Shown here: positions 1 through 14,557 of the stretch, piece after piece | Numbering within the stretch: position 1 is the stretch's first letter | How the letters are laid out: the number at the start of each line of letters is the position of its first letter | Source: Henricia sp. BOLD:AAB3569 | Taxonomy: Eukaryota; Echinodermata; Asteroidea; Spinulosida; Echinasteridae | Length of the DNA stretch: 64,000 bases | Direction of reading: 5' to 3' | NCBI GenBank assembly: GCA_037783545.1 | Contig: JBBELK010001519.1 | Span: 53,831 to 117,830 of the forward strand | Program-made: the position numbers and the translations under genes | The notes under the pieces: model-generated | Databases searched by the model: none | Told to the model about the DNA's origin: nothing | Seen by the model: only the letters and a program-made list of their open reading frames with translations

Positions 1-684
1 GTACACACCTCTTTGGGGTACTCCTGAGTTGTGCGCATGCTCAGTCATTCGGACTGTCGTTAACGCACCGCAGTTTGGCTCGGCAATTTGGTCAAAGTGT
101 GGTCCAAACGTCGGCAAATTTGGAGGTCGACAAATGTTCCGACGAACTTCAAATTTTGCATGCCCTAAACTCTCTATATTGCGCACTTGTCATAAAAAAA
201 TTGACAGACTTTCGCCGGGAAATGGCAGAGAAATTTCAAAGTTTAGAAAAAACTGGGTTGAGGCTTTCTGACTGCTCTCACGCAAACCGTGGCTGTCTGT
301 ACACACCTCTTTGGGGTACTCCTGAGTTGTGCGCATGCTCAGTCATTCGGACTGTCGTTAACGCACCGCAGTTTGGCTCGGCAATTTGGTCAAAGTGTGG
401 TCCAAACGTCGGCAAATTTGGAGGTCGACAAATGTTCCGACGAACTTCAAATTTTGCATGCCCTAAACTCTCTATATTGCGCACTTGTCATAAAAAAATT
501 GACAGACTTTCGCCGGGAAATGGCAGAGAAATTTCAAAGTTTAGAAAAAACTGGGTTGAGGCTTCCTGACTGCTCTCACGCAAACCGTGGCTGTCTGTAC
601 ACACCTCTTTGGGGTACTCCTGAGTTGTGCGCAGCTCAGTCATTCGGACTGTCGTTAACGCACCGCAGTTTGGCTCGGCAATTT

Positions 685-3600
685 GGTAAAAGTGTGGTCC
701 AAACGTCGGCAAATTTGGAGGTCGAAAAATGTTCCGACGAACTTCAAATATTGCATGCCCTAAACTCTCTATATTGCGCACTTGTCATACAAAATTGACA
801 GACTTTCGCCAGGAAATGGCAGAGAAATTTCAAAGTTTAGAAAAAACTGGGTTGAGGCTTCCTGACTGCTCTCACGCAAACCGTGGCTGTCTGTACACAC
901 CTCTTTGGGGTACTCCTGAGTTGTGCGCATGCTCAGTCATTCGGACTGTCGTTAACGCACCGCAGTTTGGCTCGGCAATTTGGTCAAAGTGTGGTCCAAA
1001 CGTCGGCAAATTTGGAGGTCGACAAATGTTCCGACGAACTTCAAATTTTGCATGCCCTAAACTCTCTATATTGCGCACTTGTCATAAAAAAATTGACAGA
1101 CTTTCGCCGGGAAATGGCAGAGAAATTTCAAAGTTTAGAAAAAACTGGGTTGAGGCTTTCTGACTGCTCTCACGCAAACCGTGGCTGTCTGTACACACCT
1201 CTTTGGGGTAATCCTGAGTTGTGCGCATGCTCAGTCATTCGGACTGTCGTTAACGCACCGCAGTTTGGCTCGGCAATTTGGTCAAAGTGTGGTCCAAACG
1301 TCGGCAAATTTGGAGGTCGAAAAATGTTCCGACGAACTTCAAATTTTGCATGCCCTAAACTCTCTATATTGCGCACTTGTCATAAAAAATTGACAGACTT
1401 TCGCCGGGAAATGGCAGAGAAATTTCAAAGTTTAGAAAAAAACTGGGTTGAGGCTTCCTGACTGCTGCTCTCACGCAAACCGAGGCTGTCTGTACACACC
1501 TCTTTGGGGTACTCCTGAGTTGTGCGCATGCTCAGTCATTCGGACTGTCGTTAACGCACCGCAGTTTGGCTCGGCAATTTGGTCAAAGTGTGGTCCAAAC
1601 GTCGGCAAATTTGGAGGTCGAAAAATGTTCCGACGAACTTCAAATTTTGCATGCCCTAAACTCTCTATATTGCGCACTTGTCATAAAAAAATTGACAGAC
1701 TTTCGCCGGGAAATGGCAGAGAAATTTCAAAGTTTAGAAAAAAACTGGGTTGAGGCTTCCTGACTGCTCTCACGCAAACCGTGGCTGTCTGTACACACCT
1801 CTTTGGGGTACTCCTGAGTTGTGCGCATGCTCAGTCATTCGGACTGTCGTTAACGCACCGCACTTTGGCTCGGCAATTTGGTAAAAGTGTGGTCCAAACG
1901 TCGGCAAATTTGGAGGTCGAAAAATGTTCCGACGAACTTCAAATATTGCATGCCCTAAACTCTCTATATTGCGCACTTGTCATAAAAAATTGACAGACTT
2001 TCGCCAGGAAATGGCAGAGAAATTTCAAAGTTTAGAAAAAACTGGGTTGAGGCTTCCTGACTGCTCTCACGCAAACCGTGGCTGTCTGTACACACCTCTT
2101 TGGGGTACTCCTGAGTTGTGCGCATGCTCAGTCATTCGGACTGTCGTTAACGCACCGCAGTTTGGCTCGGCAATTTGGTCAAAGTGTGGTCCAAACGTCG
2201 GCAAATTTGGAGGTCGAAAAATGTTCCGACGAACTTCAAATTTTGCATGCCCTAAACTCTCTATATTGCGCACTTGTCATAAAAAATTGACAGACTTTCG
2301 CCGGGAAATGGCAGAGAAATTTCAAAGTTTAGAAAAAACTGGGTTGAGGCTTCCTGACTGCTGCTCTCACGCAAACCGAGGCTGTCTGTACACACCTCTT
2401 TGGGGTACTCCTGAGTTGTGCGCATGCTCAGTCATTCGGACTGTCGTTAACGCACCGCAGTTTGGCTCGGCAATTTGGTCAAAGTGTGGTCCAAACGTCG
2501 GCAAATTTGGAGGTCGAAAAATGTTCCGACGAACTTCAAATTTTGCATGCCCTAAACTCTCTATATTGCGCACTTGTCATAAAAAAATTGACAGACTTTC
2601 GCCGGGAAATGGCAGAGAAATTTCAAAGTTTAGAAAAAACTGGGTTGAGGCTTCCTGACTGCTCTCACGCAAACCGTGGCTGTCTGTACACACCTCTTTG
2701 GGGTACTCCTGAGTTGTGCGCATGCTCAGTCATTCGGACTGTCGTTAACGCACCGCAGTTTGGCTCGGCAATTTGGTAAAAGTGTGGTCCAAACGTCGGC
2801 AAATTTGGAGGTCGAAAAATGTTCCGACGAACTTCAAATATTGCATGCCCTAAACTCTCTATATTGCGCACTTGTCATAAAAAATTGACAGACTTTCCCC
2901 AGGAAATGGCAGAGAAATTTCAAAGTTTAGAAAAAACTGGGTTGAGGCTTCCTGACTGCTCTCACGCAAACCGTGGCTGTCTGTACACACCTCTTTGGGG
3001 TACTCCTGAGTTGTGCGCATGCTCAGTCATTCGGACTGTCGTTAACGCACCGCAGTTTGGCTCGGCAATTTGGTCAAAGTGTGGTCCAAACGTCGGCAAA
3101 TTTGGAGGTCGACAAATGTTCCGACGAACTTCAAATTTTGCATGCCCTAAACTCTCTATATTGCGCACTTGTCATAAAAAAATTGACAGACTTTCGCCGG
3201 GAAATGGCAGAGAAATTTCAAAGTTTAGAAAAAACTGGGTTGAGGCTTTCTGACTGCTCTCACGCAAACCGTGGCTGTCTGTACACACCTCTTTGGGGTA
3301 CTCCTGAGTTGTGCGCATGCTCAGTCATTCGGACTGTCGTTAACGCACCGCAGTTTGGCTCGGCAATTTGGTCAAAGTGTGGTCCAAACGTCGGCAAATT
3401 TGGAGGTCGACAAATGTTCCGACGAACTTCAAATTTTGCATGCCCTAAACTCTCTATATTGCGCACTTGTCATAAAAAAATTGACAGACTTTCGCCGGGA
3501 AATGGCAGAGAAATTTCAAAGTTTAGAAAAAACTGGGTTGAGGCTTTCTGACTGCTCTCACGCAAACCGTGGCTGTCTGTACACACCTCTTTGGGGTACT

Positions 3601-3800
3601 CCTGAGTTGTGCGCATGCTCAGTCATTCGGACTGTCGTTAACGCACCGCAGTTTGGCTCGGCAATTTGGTAAAAGTGTGGTCCAAACGTCGGCAAATTTG
3701 GAGGTCGAAAAATGTTCCGACGAACTTCAAATATTGCATGCCCTAAACTCTCTATATTGCGCACTTGTCATAAAAAATTGACAGACTTTCGCCAGGAAAT
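685..3800 (+). repeat. Short-period subtype rotation near the left edge
   Basis: The variant GGTAAAAGTG, usually together with CAAATATTGC and CGCCAGGAA, appears near 685, 1,881, 2,777 and 3,669. The spacings are about 1,196, 896 and 892 bp, or 4, 3 and 3 monomers. Copies with the extra CTG and CCGAGG (near 1,462 and 2,360) and copies with GTCGACAAATG rotate between them. This is a small 3-4-mer higher-order pattern, less regular than the units downstream. One monomer here has lost two bases (GCGCAGCTCAG, near 632), a change seen again near 19,686. Confidence 0.7.
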
Positions 3801-3827
3801 GGCAGAGAAATTTCAAAGTTTAGAAAA

Positions 3828-6807
3828 AACTGGGTTGAGGCTTCCTGACTGCTCTCACGCAAACCGTGGCTGTCTGTACACACCTCTTTGGGGTACTCCT
3901 GAGTTGTGCGCATGCTCAGTCATTCGGACTGTCGTTAACGCACCGCAGTTTGGCTCGGCAATTTGGTCAAAGTGTGGTCCAAACGTCGGCAAATTTGGAG
4001 GTCGACAAATGTTCCGACGAACTTCAAATTTTGCATGCCCTAAACTCTCTATATTGCGCACTTGTCATAAAAAAAATTGACAGACTTTCGCCGGGAAATG
4101 GCAGAGAAATTTCAAAGTTTAGAAAAAACTGGGTTGAGGCTTTCTGACTGCTCTCACGCAAACCGTGGCTGTCTGTACACACCTCTTTGGGGTACTCCTG
4201 AGTTGTGCGCATGCTCAGTCATTCGGACTGTCGTTAACGCACCGCAGTTTGGCTCGGCAATTTGGTCAAAGTGTGGTCCAAACGTCGGCAAATTTGGAGG
4301 TCGACAAATGTTCCGACGAACTTCAAATTTTGCATGCCCTAAACTCTCTATATTGCGCACTTGTCATAAAAAAATTGACAGACTTTCGCCGGGAAATGGC
4401 AGAGAAATTTCAAAGTTTAGAAAAAACTGGGTTGAGGCTTTCTGACTGCTCTCACGCAAACCGTGGCTGTCTGTACACACCTCTTTGGGGTACTCCTGAG
4501 TTGTGCGCATGCTCAGTCATTCGGACTGTCGTTAACGCACCGCAGTTTGGCTCGGCAATTTGGTCAAAGTGTGGTCCAAACGTCGGCAAATTTGGAGGTC
4601 GAAAAATGTTCCGACGAACTTCAAATTTTGCATGCCCTAAACTCTCTATATTGCGCACTTGTCATAAAAAATTGACAGACTTTCGCCGGGAAATGGCAGA
4701 GAAATATCAAAGTTTAGAAAAAACTGGGTTGAGGCTTCCTGACTGCTGCTCTCACGCAAACCGAGGCTGTCTGTACACACCTCTTTGGGGTACTCCTGAG
4801 TTGTGCGCATGCTCAGTCATTCGGACTGTCGTTAACGCACCGCAGTTTGGCTCGGCAATTTGGTCAAAGTGTGGTCCAAACGTCGGCAAATTTGGAGGTC
4901 GAAAAATGTTCCGACGAACTTCAAATTTTGCATGCCCTAAACTCTCTATATTGCGCACTTGTCATAAAAAAATTGACAGACTTTCGCCGGGAAATGGCAG
5001 AGAAATTTCAAAGTTTAGAAAAAACTGGGTTGAGGCTTCCTGACTGCTCTCACGCAAACCGTGGCTGTCTGTACACACCTCTTTGGGGTACTCCTGAGTT
5101 GTGCGCATGCTCAGTCATTCGGACTGTCGTTAACGCACCGCAGTTTGGCTCGGCAATTTGGTAAAAGTGTGGTCCAAACGTCGGCAAATTTGGAGGTCGA
5201 AAAATGTTCCGACGAACTTCAAATTTTGCATGCCCTAAACTCTCTATATTGCGCACTTGTCATAAAAAAATTGACAGACTTTCGCCGGGAAATGGCAGAG
5301 AAATTTCAAAGTTTAGAAAAAACTGGGTTGAGGCTTCCTGACTGCTCTCACGCAAACCGTGGCTGTCTGTACACACCTCTTTAGGGGACTCCTGAGTTGT
5401 GCGCATGCTCAGTCATTCGGACTGTCGTTAACGCACCGCAGTTTGGCTCGGCAATTTGGTCAAAGTGTGGTCCAAACGTCGGCAAATTTGGAGGTCGAAA
5501 AATGTTCCGACGAACTTCAAATTTTGCATGCCCTAAACTCTCTATATTGCGCACTTGTCATAAAAAAATTGACAGACTTTCGCCGGGAAATGGCAGAGAA
5601 ATTTCAAAGTTTAGAAAAAACTGGGTTGAGGCTTCCTGACTGCTCTCACGCAAACCGTGGCTGTCTGTACACACCTCTTTGGGGTACTCCTGAGTTGTGC
5701 GCATGCTCAGTCATTCGGACTGTCGTTAACGCACCGCAGTTTGGCTCGGCAATTTGGTCAAAGTGTGGTCCAAACGTCGGCAAATTTGGAGGTCGAAAAA
5801 TGTTCCGACGAACTTCAAATTTTGCATGCCCTAAACTCTCTATATTGCGCACTTGTCATAAAAAATTGACAGACTTTCGCCGGGAAATGGCAGAGAAATT
5901 ATAAAGTTTAGAAAAAACTGGGTTGAGGCTTCCTGACTGCTCTCACGCAAACCGTGGCTGTCTGTACACACCTCTTTGGGGTACTCCTGAGTTGTGCGCA
6001 TGCTCAGTCATTCGGACTGTCGTTAACGCACCGCAGTTTGGCTCGGCAATTTGGTCAAAGTGTGGTCCAAACGTCGGCAAATTTGGAGGTCGAAAAATGT
6101 TCCGACGAACTTCAAATTTTGCATGCCCTAAAATCTCTATATTGCGCACTTGTCATAAAAAATTGACAGACTTTCGCCGGGAAATGGCAGAGAAATTTCA
6201 AAGTTTAGAAAAAACTGGGTTGAGGCTTCCTGACTGCTCTCACGCAAACCGTGGCTGTCTGTACACACCTCTTTGGGGTACTCCTGAGTTGTGCGCATGC
6301 TCAGTCATTCGGACTGTCGTTAACGCACCGCAGTTTGGCTCGGCAATTTGGTCAAAGTGTGGTCCAAACGTCGGCAAATTTGGAGGTCGAAAAATGTTCC
6401 GACGAACTTCAAATTTTGCATGCCCTAAACTCTCTATATTGCGCACTTGTCATAAAAAATTGACAGACTTTCGCCGGGAAATGGCAGAGAAATTATAAAG
6501 TTTAGAAAAAACTGGGTTGAGGCTTCCTGACTGCTCTCACGCAAACCGTGGCTGTCTGTACACACCTATTTGGGGTACTCCTGAGTTGTGCGCATGCTCA
6601 GTCATTCGGACTGTCGTTGACGCACCGCAGTTTGGCTCGGCAATTTGGTCAAAGTGTGGTCCAAACGTCGGCAAATTTGGAGGTCGAAAAATGTTCCGAC
6701 GAACTTCAAATTTTGCATGCCCTAAACTCTCTATTTTGCGCACTTGTCATAAAAAATTGACAGACTTTCGCAGGGAAATGGCAGAGAAATTTCAAAGTTT
6801 AGAAAAA
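3828..6807 (+). repeat. 10-monomer higher-order unit, copy 1
   Basis: This block matches the following 2,978 bp monomer for monomer, including rare markers in the same order: GAAATATC (4,704), CTGCTG (4,744), GGTAAAAG (5,161), CTTTAGGGGACTCC (5,381), GAAATTATAAAG (5,896), AAAATCTC (6,130), GTTGACGC with CACCTATTTGG (6,616). Before about 3,828 the two copies disagree (CGCCAGG here against CGCAGGG), which places the left breakpoint. Only a handful of differences separate the copies, among them one extra A near 4,075. The origin is most simply an unequal exchange between monomers ten units apart. Confidence 0.9.
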
Positions 6808-9786
6808 AACTGGGTTGAGGCTTCCTGACTGCTCTCACGCAAACCGTGGCTGTCTGTACACACCTCTTTGGGGTACTCCTGAGTTGTGCGCATGCTCAGT
6901 CATTCGGACTGTCGTTAACGCACCGCAGTTTGGCTCGGCAATTTGGTCAAAGTGTGGTCCAAACGTCGGCAAATTTGGAGGTCGACAAATGTTCCGACGA
7001 ACTTCAAATTTTGCATGCCCTAAACTCTCTATATTGCGCACTTGTCATAAAAAAATTGACAGACTTTCGCCGGGAAATGGCAGAGAAATTTCAAAGTTTA
7101 GAAAAAACTGGGTTGAGGCTTTCTGACTGCTCTCACGCAAACCGTGGCTGTCTGTACACACCTCTTTGGGGTACTCCTGAGTTGTGCGCATGCTCAGTCA
7201 TTCGGACTGTCGTTAACGCACCGCAGTTTGGCTCGGCAATTTGGTCAAAGTGTGGTCCAAACGTCGGCAAATTTGGAGGTCGACAAATGTTCCGACGAAC
7301 TTCAAATTTTGCATGCCCTAAACTCTCTATATTGCGCACTTGTCATAAAAAAATTGACAGACTTTGCCGGGAAATGGCAGAGAAATTTCAAAGTTTAGAA
7401 AAAACTGGGTTGAGGCTTTCTGACTGCTCTCACGCAAACCGTGGCTGTCTGTACACACCTCTTTGGGGTACTCCTGAGTTGTGCGCATGCTCAGTCATTC
7501 GGACTGTCGTTAACGCACCGCAGTTTGGCTCGGCAATTTGGTCAAAGTGTGGTCCAAACGTCGGCAAATTTGGAGGTCGAAAAATGTTCCGACGAACTTC
7601 AAATTTTGCATGCCCTAAACTCTCTATATTGCGCACTTGTCATAAAAAATTGACAGACTTTCGCCGGGAAATGGCAGAGAAATATCAAAGTTTAGAAAAA
7701 ACTGGGTTGAGGCTTCCTGACTGCTGCTCTCACGCAAACCGAGGCTGTCTGTACACACCTCTTTGGGGTACTCCTGAGTTGTGCGCATGCTCAGTCATTC
7801 GGACTGTCGTTAACGCACCGCAGTTTGGCTCGGCAATTTGGTCAAAGTGTGGTCCAAACGTCGGCAAATTTGGAGGTCGAAAAATGTTCCGACGAACTTC
7901 AAATTTTGCATGCCCTAAACTCTCTATATTGCGCACTTGTCATAAAAAAATTGACAGACTTTCGCCGGGAAATGGCAGAGAAATTTCAAAGTTTAGAAAA
8001 AACTGGGTTGAGGCTTCCTGACTGCTCTCACGCAAACCGTGGCTGTCTGTACACACCTCTTTGGGGTACTCCTGAGTTGTGCGCATGCTCAGTCATTCGG
8101 ACTGTCGTTAACGCACCGCAGTTTGGCTCGGCAATTTGGTAAAAGTGTGGTCCAAACGTCGGCAAATTTGGAGGTCGAAAAATGTTCCGACGAACTTCAA
8201 ATTTTGCATGCCCTAAACTCTCTATATTGCGCACTTGTCATAAAAAAATTGACAGACTTTCGCCGGGAAATGGCAGAGAAATTTCAAAGTTTAGAAAAAA
8301 CTGGGTTGAGGCTTCCTGACTGCTCTCACGCAAACCGTGGCTGTCTGTACACACCTCTTTAGGGGACTCCTGAGTTGTGCGCATGCTCAGTCATTCGGAC
8401 TGTCGTTAACGCACCGCAGTTTGGCTCGGCAATTTGGTCAAAGTGTGGTCCAAACGTCGGCAAATTTGGAGGTCGAAAAATGTTCCGACGAACTTCAAAT
8501 TTTGCATGCCCTAAACTCTCTATATTGCGCACTTGTCATAAAAAAATTGACAGACTTTCGCCGGGAAATGGCAGAGAAATTTCAAAGTTTCGAAAAAACT
8601 GGGTTGAGGCTTCCTGACTGCTCTCACACAAACCGTGGCTGTCTGTACACACCTCTTTGGGGTACTCCTGAGTTGTGCGCATGCTCAGTCATTCGGACTG
8701 TCGTTAACGCACCGCAGTTTGGCTCGGCAATTTGGTCAAAGTGTGGTCCAAACGTCGGCAAATTTGGAGGTCGAAAAATGTTCCGACGAACTTCAAATTT
8801 TGCATGCCCTAAACTCTCTATATTGCGCACTTGTCATAAAAAATTGACAGACTTTCGCCGGGAAATGGCAGAGAAATTATAAAGTTTAGAAAAAACTGGG
8901 TTGAGGCTTCCTGACTGCTCTCACGCAAACCGTGGCTGTCTGTACACACCTCTTTGGGGTACTCCTGAGTTGTGCGCATGCTCAGTCATTCGGACTGTCG
9001 TTAACGCACCGCAGTTTGGCTCGGCAATTTGGTCAAAGTGTGGTCCAAACGTCGGCAAATTTGGAGGTCGAAAAATGTTCCGACGAACTTCAAATTTTGC
9101 ATGCCCTAAAATCTCTATATTGCGCACTTGTCATAAAAAATTGACAGACTTTCGCCGGGAAATGGCAGAGAAATTTCAAAGTTTAGAAAAAACTGGGTTG
9201 AGGCTTCCTGACTGCTCTCACGCAAACCGTGGCTGTCTGTACACACCTCTTTGGGGTACTCCTGAGTTGTGCGCATGCTGAGTCATTCGGACTGTCGTTA
9301 ACGCACCGCAGTTTGGCTCGGCAATTTGGTCAAAGTGTGGTCCAAACGTCGGCAAATTTGGAGGTCGAAAAATGTTCCGACGAACTTCAAATTTTGCATG
9401 CCCTAAACTCTCTATATTGCGCACTTGTCATAAAAAATTGACAGACTTTCGCCGGGAAATGGCAGAGAAATTATAAAGTTTAGAAAAAACTGGGTTGAGG
9501 CTTCCTGACTGCTCTCACGCAAACCGTGGCTGTCTGTACACACCTATTTGGGGTACTCCTGAGTTGTGCGCATGCTCAGTCATTCGGACTGTCGTTGACG
9601 CACCGCAGTTTGGCTCGGCAATTTGGTCAAAGTGTGGTCCAAACGTCGGCAAATTTGGAGGTCGAAAAATGTTCCGACGAACTTCAAATTTTGCATGCCC
9701 TAAACTCTCTATTTTGCGCACTTGTCATAAAAAATTGACAGACTTTCGCAGGGAAATGGCAGAGAAATTTCAAAGTTTAGAAAAAA
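6808..9786 (+). repeat. 10-monomer higher-order unit, copy 2
   Basis: A tandem copy of the preceding unit at an offset of 2,978 bp. Shared rare markers include CTTTAGGGGACTCC at 8,359 and GTTGACGC at 9,594. Private changes in this copy are a one-base loss in CAGACTTTGCCGGG near 7,363, TTTCGAAAA near 8,591, CTCACACAAACC near 8,637 and GCATGCTGAGTC near 9,280. Similarity to copy 1 continues slightly past the unit end and breaks at about 9,962, where copy 1 has GTCGACAAATG and this one GTCGAAAAATG. Confidence 0.9.
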
Positions 9787-12700
9787 ACTGGGTTGAGGCT
9801 TCCTGACTGCTCTCACGCAAACCGTGGCTGTCTGTACACACCTCTTTGGGGTACTCCTGAGTTGTGCGCATGCTCAGTCATTCGGACTGTCGTTAACGCA
9901 CCGCAGTTTGGCTCGGCAATTTGGTCAAAGTGTGGTCCAAACGTCGGCAAATTTGGAGGTCGAAAAATGTTCCGACGAACTTCAAATTTTGCATGCCCTA
10001 AACTCTCTATATTGCGCACTTGTCATACAAAATTGACAGACTTTCGCCGGGAAATGGCAGAGAAATTTCAAAGTTTAGAAAAAACTGGGTTGAGGCTTCC
10101 TGACTGCTCTCACGCAAACCGTGGCTGTCTGTACACACCTCTTTGGGGTACTCCTGAGTTGTGCGCATGCTCAGTCATTCGGACTGTCGTTAACGCACCG
10201 CAGTTTGGCTCGGCAATTTGGTCAAAGTGTGGTCCAAACGTCGGCAAATGTGGAGGTCGAAAAATGTTCCGACGAACTTCAAATTTTGCATGCCCTAAAC
10301 TCTCTATATTGCGCACTTGTCATAAAAAAATTGACAGACTTTCGCCGGGAAATGGCAGAGAAATTTCAAAGTTTAGAAAAAACTGGGTTGAGGCTTCCTG
10401 ACTGCTCTCACGCAAACCGTGGCTGTCTGTACACACCTCTTTGGGGTACTCCTGAGTTGTGCGCATGCTCAGTCATTCGGACTGTCGTTAACGCACCGCA
10501 GTTTGGCTCGGCAATTTGGTCAAAGTGTGGTCCAAACGTCGGCAAATGTGGAGGTCGAAAAATGTTCCGACGAACTTCAAATTTTGCATGCCCTAAACTC
10601 TCTATATTGCGCACTTGTCATAAAAAAATTGACAGACTTTCGCCAGGAAATGGCAGAGAAATTTCAAAGTTTAGAAAAAACTGGGTTGAGGCTTCCTGAC
10701 TGCTCTCACGCAAACCGTGGCTGTCTGTACACACCTCTTTGGGGTACTCCTGAGTTGTGCGCATGCTCAGTCATTCGGACTGTCGTTAACGCACCGCAGT
10801 TTGGCTCGGCAATTTGGTAAAAGTGTGGTCCAAACGTCGGCAAATTTGGAGGTCGAAAAATGTTCCGACGAACTTCAAATTTTGCATGCCCTAAACTCTC
10901 TATATTGCGCACTTGTCATAAAAAATTGACAGACTTTCGCCGGGAAATGGCAGAGAAATTTCAAAGTTTAGAAAAAACTGGGTTGAGGCTTCCTGACTGC
11001 TCTCACGCAAACCGTGGCTGTCTGTACACACCTCTTTGGGGTACTCCTGAGTTGTGCGCATGCTCAGTCATTCGGACTGTCGTTAACGCACCGCAGTTTG
11101 GCTCGGCAATTTGGTCAAAGTGTGGTCCAAACGTCGGCAAATTTGGAGGTCGAAAAATGTTCCGACGAACTTCAAATTTTGCATGCCCTAAACTCTCTAT
11201 ATTGCGCACTTGTCATAAAAAAATTGACAGACTTTCGCCGGGAAATGGCAGAGAAATTTCAAAGTTTAGAAAAAACTGGGTTGAGGCTTCCTGACTGCTC
11301 TCACGCAAACCGTGGCTGTCTGTACACACCTCTTTGGGGTACTCCTGAGTTGTGCGCATGCTCAGTCATTCGGACTGTCGTTAACGCACCGCAGTTTGGC
11401 TCGGCAATTTGGTCAAAGTGTGGTCCAAACGTCGGCAAATTTGGAGGTCGAAAAATGTTCCGACGAACTTCAAATTTTGCATGCCCTAAAATCTCTATAT
11501 TGCGCACTTGTCATAAAAAATTGACAGACTTTCGCCGGGAAATGGCAGAGAAATTTCAAAGTTTAGAAAAAACTGGGTTGAGGCTTCCTGACTGCTCTCA
11601 CGCAAACCGTGGCTGTCTGTACACACCTCTTTGGGGTACTCCTGAGTTGTGCGCATGCTCAGTCATTCGGACTGTCGTTAACGCACCGCAGTTTGGCTCG
11701 GCAATTTGGTCAAAGTGTGGTCCAAACGTCGGCAAATTTGGAGGTCGAAAAATGTTCCGACGAACTTCAAATTTTGCATGCCCTAAACTCTCTATATTGC
11801 GCACTTGTCATAAAAAATTGACAGACTTTCGCCGGAAATGGCAGAGAAATTTCAAAGTTTAGAAAAAACTGGGTTGAGGCTTCCTGACTGCTCTCACGCA
11901 AACCGTGGCTGTCTGTACACACCTCTTTGGGGTACTCCTGAGTTGTGCGCATGCTCAGTCATTCGGACTGTCGTTAACGCACCGCAGTTTGGCTCGGCAA
12001 TTTGGTCAAAGTGTGGTCCAAACGTCGGCAAATTTGGAGGTCGAAAAATGTTCCGACGAACTTCAAATTTTGCATGCCCTAAACTCTCTATATTGCGCAC
12101 TTGTCATAAAAAATTGACAGACTTTCGCCGGGAAATGGCAGAGAAATTATAAAGTTTAGAAAAAACTGGGTTGAGGCTTCCTGACGGCTCTCACGCAAAC
12201 CGTGGCTGTCTGTACACACCTATTTGGGGTACTCCTGAGTTGTGCGCATGCTCAGTCATTCGGACTGTCGTTGACGCACCGCAGTTTGGCTCGGCAATTT
12301 GGTCAAAGTGTGGTCCAAACGTCGGCAAATTTGGAGGTCGAAAAATGTTCCGACGAACTTCAAATTTTGCATGCCCTAAACTCTCTATTTTGCGCACTTG
12401 TCATAAAAAATTGACAGACTTTCGCAGGGAAATGGCAGAGAAATTTCAAAGTTTAGAAAAAAACTGGGTTGAGGCTTCCTGACTGCTCTCACGCAAACCG
12501 TGGCTGTCTGTACACACCTCTTTGGGGTACTCCTGAGTTGTGCGCATGCTCAGTCATTCGGACTGTCGTTAACGCACCGCAGTTTGGCTCGGCAATTTGG
12601 TCAAAGTGTGGTCCAAACGTCGGCAAATTTGGAGGTCGAAAAATGTTCCGACGAACTTCAAATTTTGCATGCCCTAAACTCTCTATATTGCGCACTTGTC

Positions 12701-14557
12701 ATACAAAATTGACAGACTTTCGCCGGGAAATGGCAGAGAAATTTCAAAGTTTAGAAAAAACTGGGTTGAGGCTTCCTGACTGCTCTCACGCAAACCGTGG
12801 CTGTCTGTACACACCTCTTTGGGGTACTCCTGAGTTGTGCGCATGCTCAGTCATTCGGACTGTCGTTAACGCACCGCAGTTTGGCTCGGCAATTTGGTCA
12901 AAGTGTGGTCCAAACGTCGGCAAATTTGGAGGTCGAAAAATGTTCCGACGAACTTCAAATTTTGCATGCCCTAAACTCTCTATATTGCGCACTTGTCATA
13001 AAAAAATTGACAGACTTTCGCCGGGAAATGGCAGAGAAATTTCAAAGTTTAGAAAAAACTGGGTTGAGGCTTCCTGACTGCTCTCACGCAAACCGTGGCT
13101 GTCTGTACACACCTCTTTGGGGTACTCCTGAGTTGTGCGCATGCTCAGTCATTCGGACTGTCGTTAACGCACCGCAGTTTGGCTCGGCAATTTGGTCAAA
13201 GTGTGGTCCAAACGTCGGCAAATTTGGAGGTCGAAAAATGTTCCGACGAACTTCAAATTTTGAATGCCCTAAACTCTCTATATTGCGCACTTGTCATAAA
13301 AAAATTGACAGACTTTCGCCGGGAAATGGCAGAGAAATTTCAAAGTTTAGAAAAAACTGGGTTGAGGCTTCCTGACTGCTCTCACGCAAACCGTGGCTGT
13401 CTGTACACACCTCTTTGGGGTACTCCTGAGTTGTGCGCATGCTCAGTCATTCGGACTGTCGTTAACGCACCGCAGTTTGGCTCGGCAATTTGGTCAAAGT
13501 GTGGTCCAAACGTCGGCAAATTTGGAGGTCGAAAAATGTTCCGACGAACTTCAAATTTTGCATGCCCTAAACTCTCTATATTGCGCACTTGTCATAAAAA
13601 ATTGACAGACTATCGCCGGGAAATGGCAGAGAAATTATAAAGTTTAGAAAAAACTGGGTTGAGGCTTCCTGACTGCTCTCACGCAAACCGTGGCTGTCTG
13701 TACACACCTCTTTGGGGTACTCCTGAGTTGTGCGCATGCTCAGTCATTCGGACTGTCGTTAACGCACCGCAGTTTGGCTCGGCAATTTGGTCAAAGTGTG
13801 GTCCAAACGTCGGAAAATTTGGAGGTCGAAAAATGTTCCGACGAACTTCAAATTTTGCATGCCCTAAACTCTCTATATTGCGCACTTGTCATAAAAAATT
13901 GACAGACTTTCGCCGGGAAATGGCAGAGAAATTATAAAGTTTAGAAAAAACTGGGTTGAGGCTTCCTGACTGCTCTCACGCAAACCGTGGCTGTCTGTAC
14001 ACACCTATTTGGGGTACTCCTGAGTTGTGCGCATGCTCAGTCATTCGGACTGTCGTTGACGCACCGCAGTTTGGCTCGGCAATTTGGTCAAAGTGTGGTC
14101 CAAACGTCGGCAAATTTGGAGGTCGAAAAATGTTCCGACGAACTTCAAATTTTGCATGCCCTAAACTCTCTATTTTGCGCACTTGTCATAAAAAATTGAC
14201 AGACTTTCGCAGGGAAATGGCAGAGAAATTTCAAAGTTTAGAAAAAACTGGGTTGAGGCTTCCTGACTGCTCTCACGCAAACCGTGGCTGTCTGTACACA
14301 CCTCTTTGGGGTACTCCTGAGTTGTGCGCATGCTCAGTCATTCGGACTGTCGTTAACGCACCGCAGTTTGGCTCGGCAATTTGGTCAAAGTGTGGTCCAA
14401 ACGTCGGCAAATTTGGAGGTCGAAAAATGTTCCGACGAACTTCAAATTTTGCATGCCCTAAACTCTCTATATTGCGCACTTGTCATAAAAAAATTGACAG
14501 ATTTCGCCGGGAAATGGCAGAGAAATTTCAAAGTTTAGAAAAAACTGGGTTGAGGCT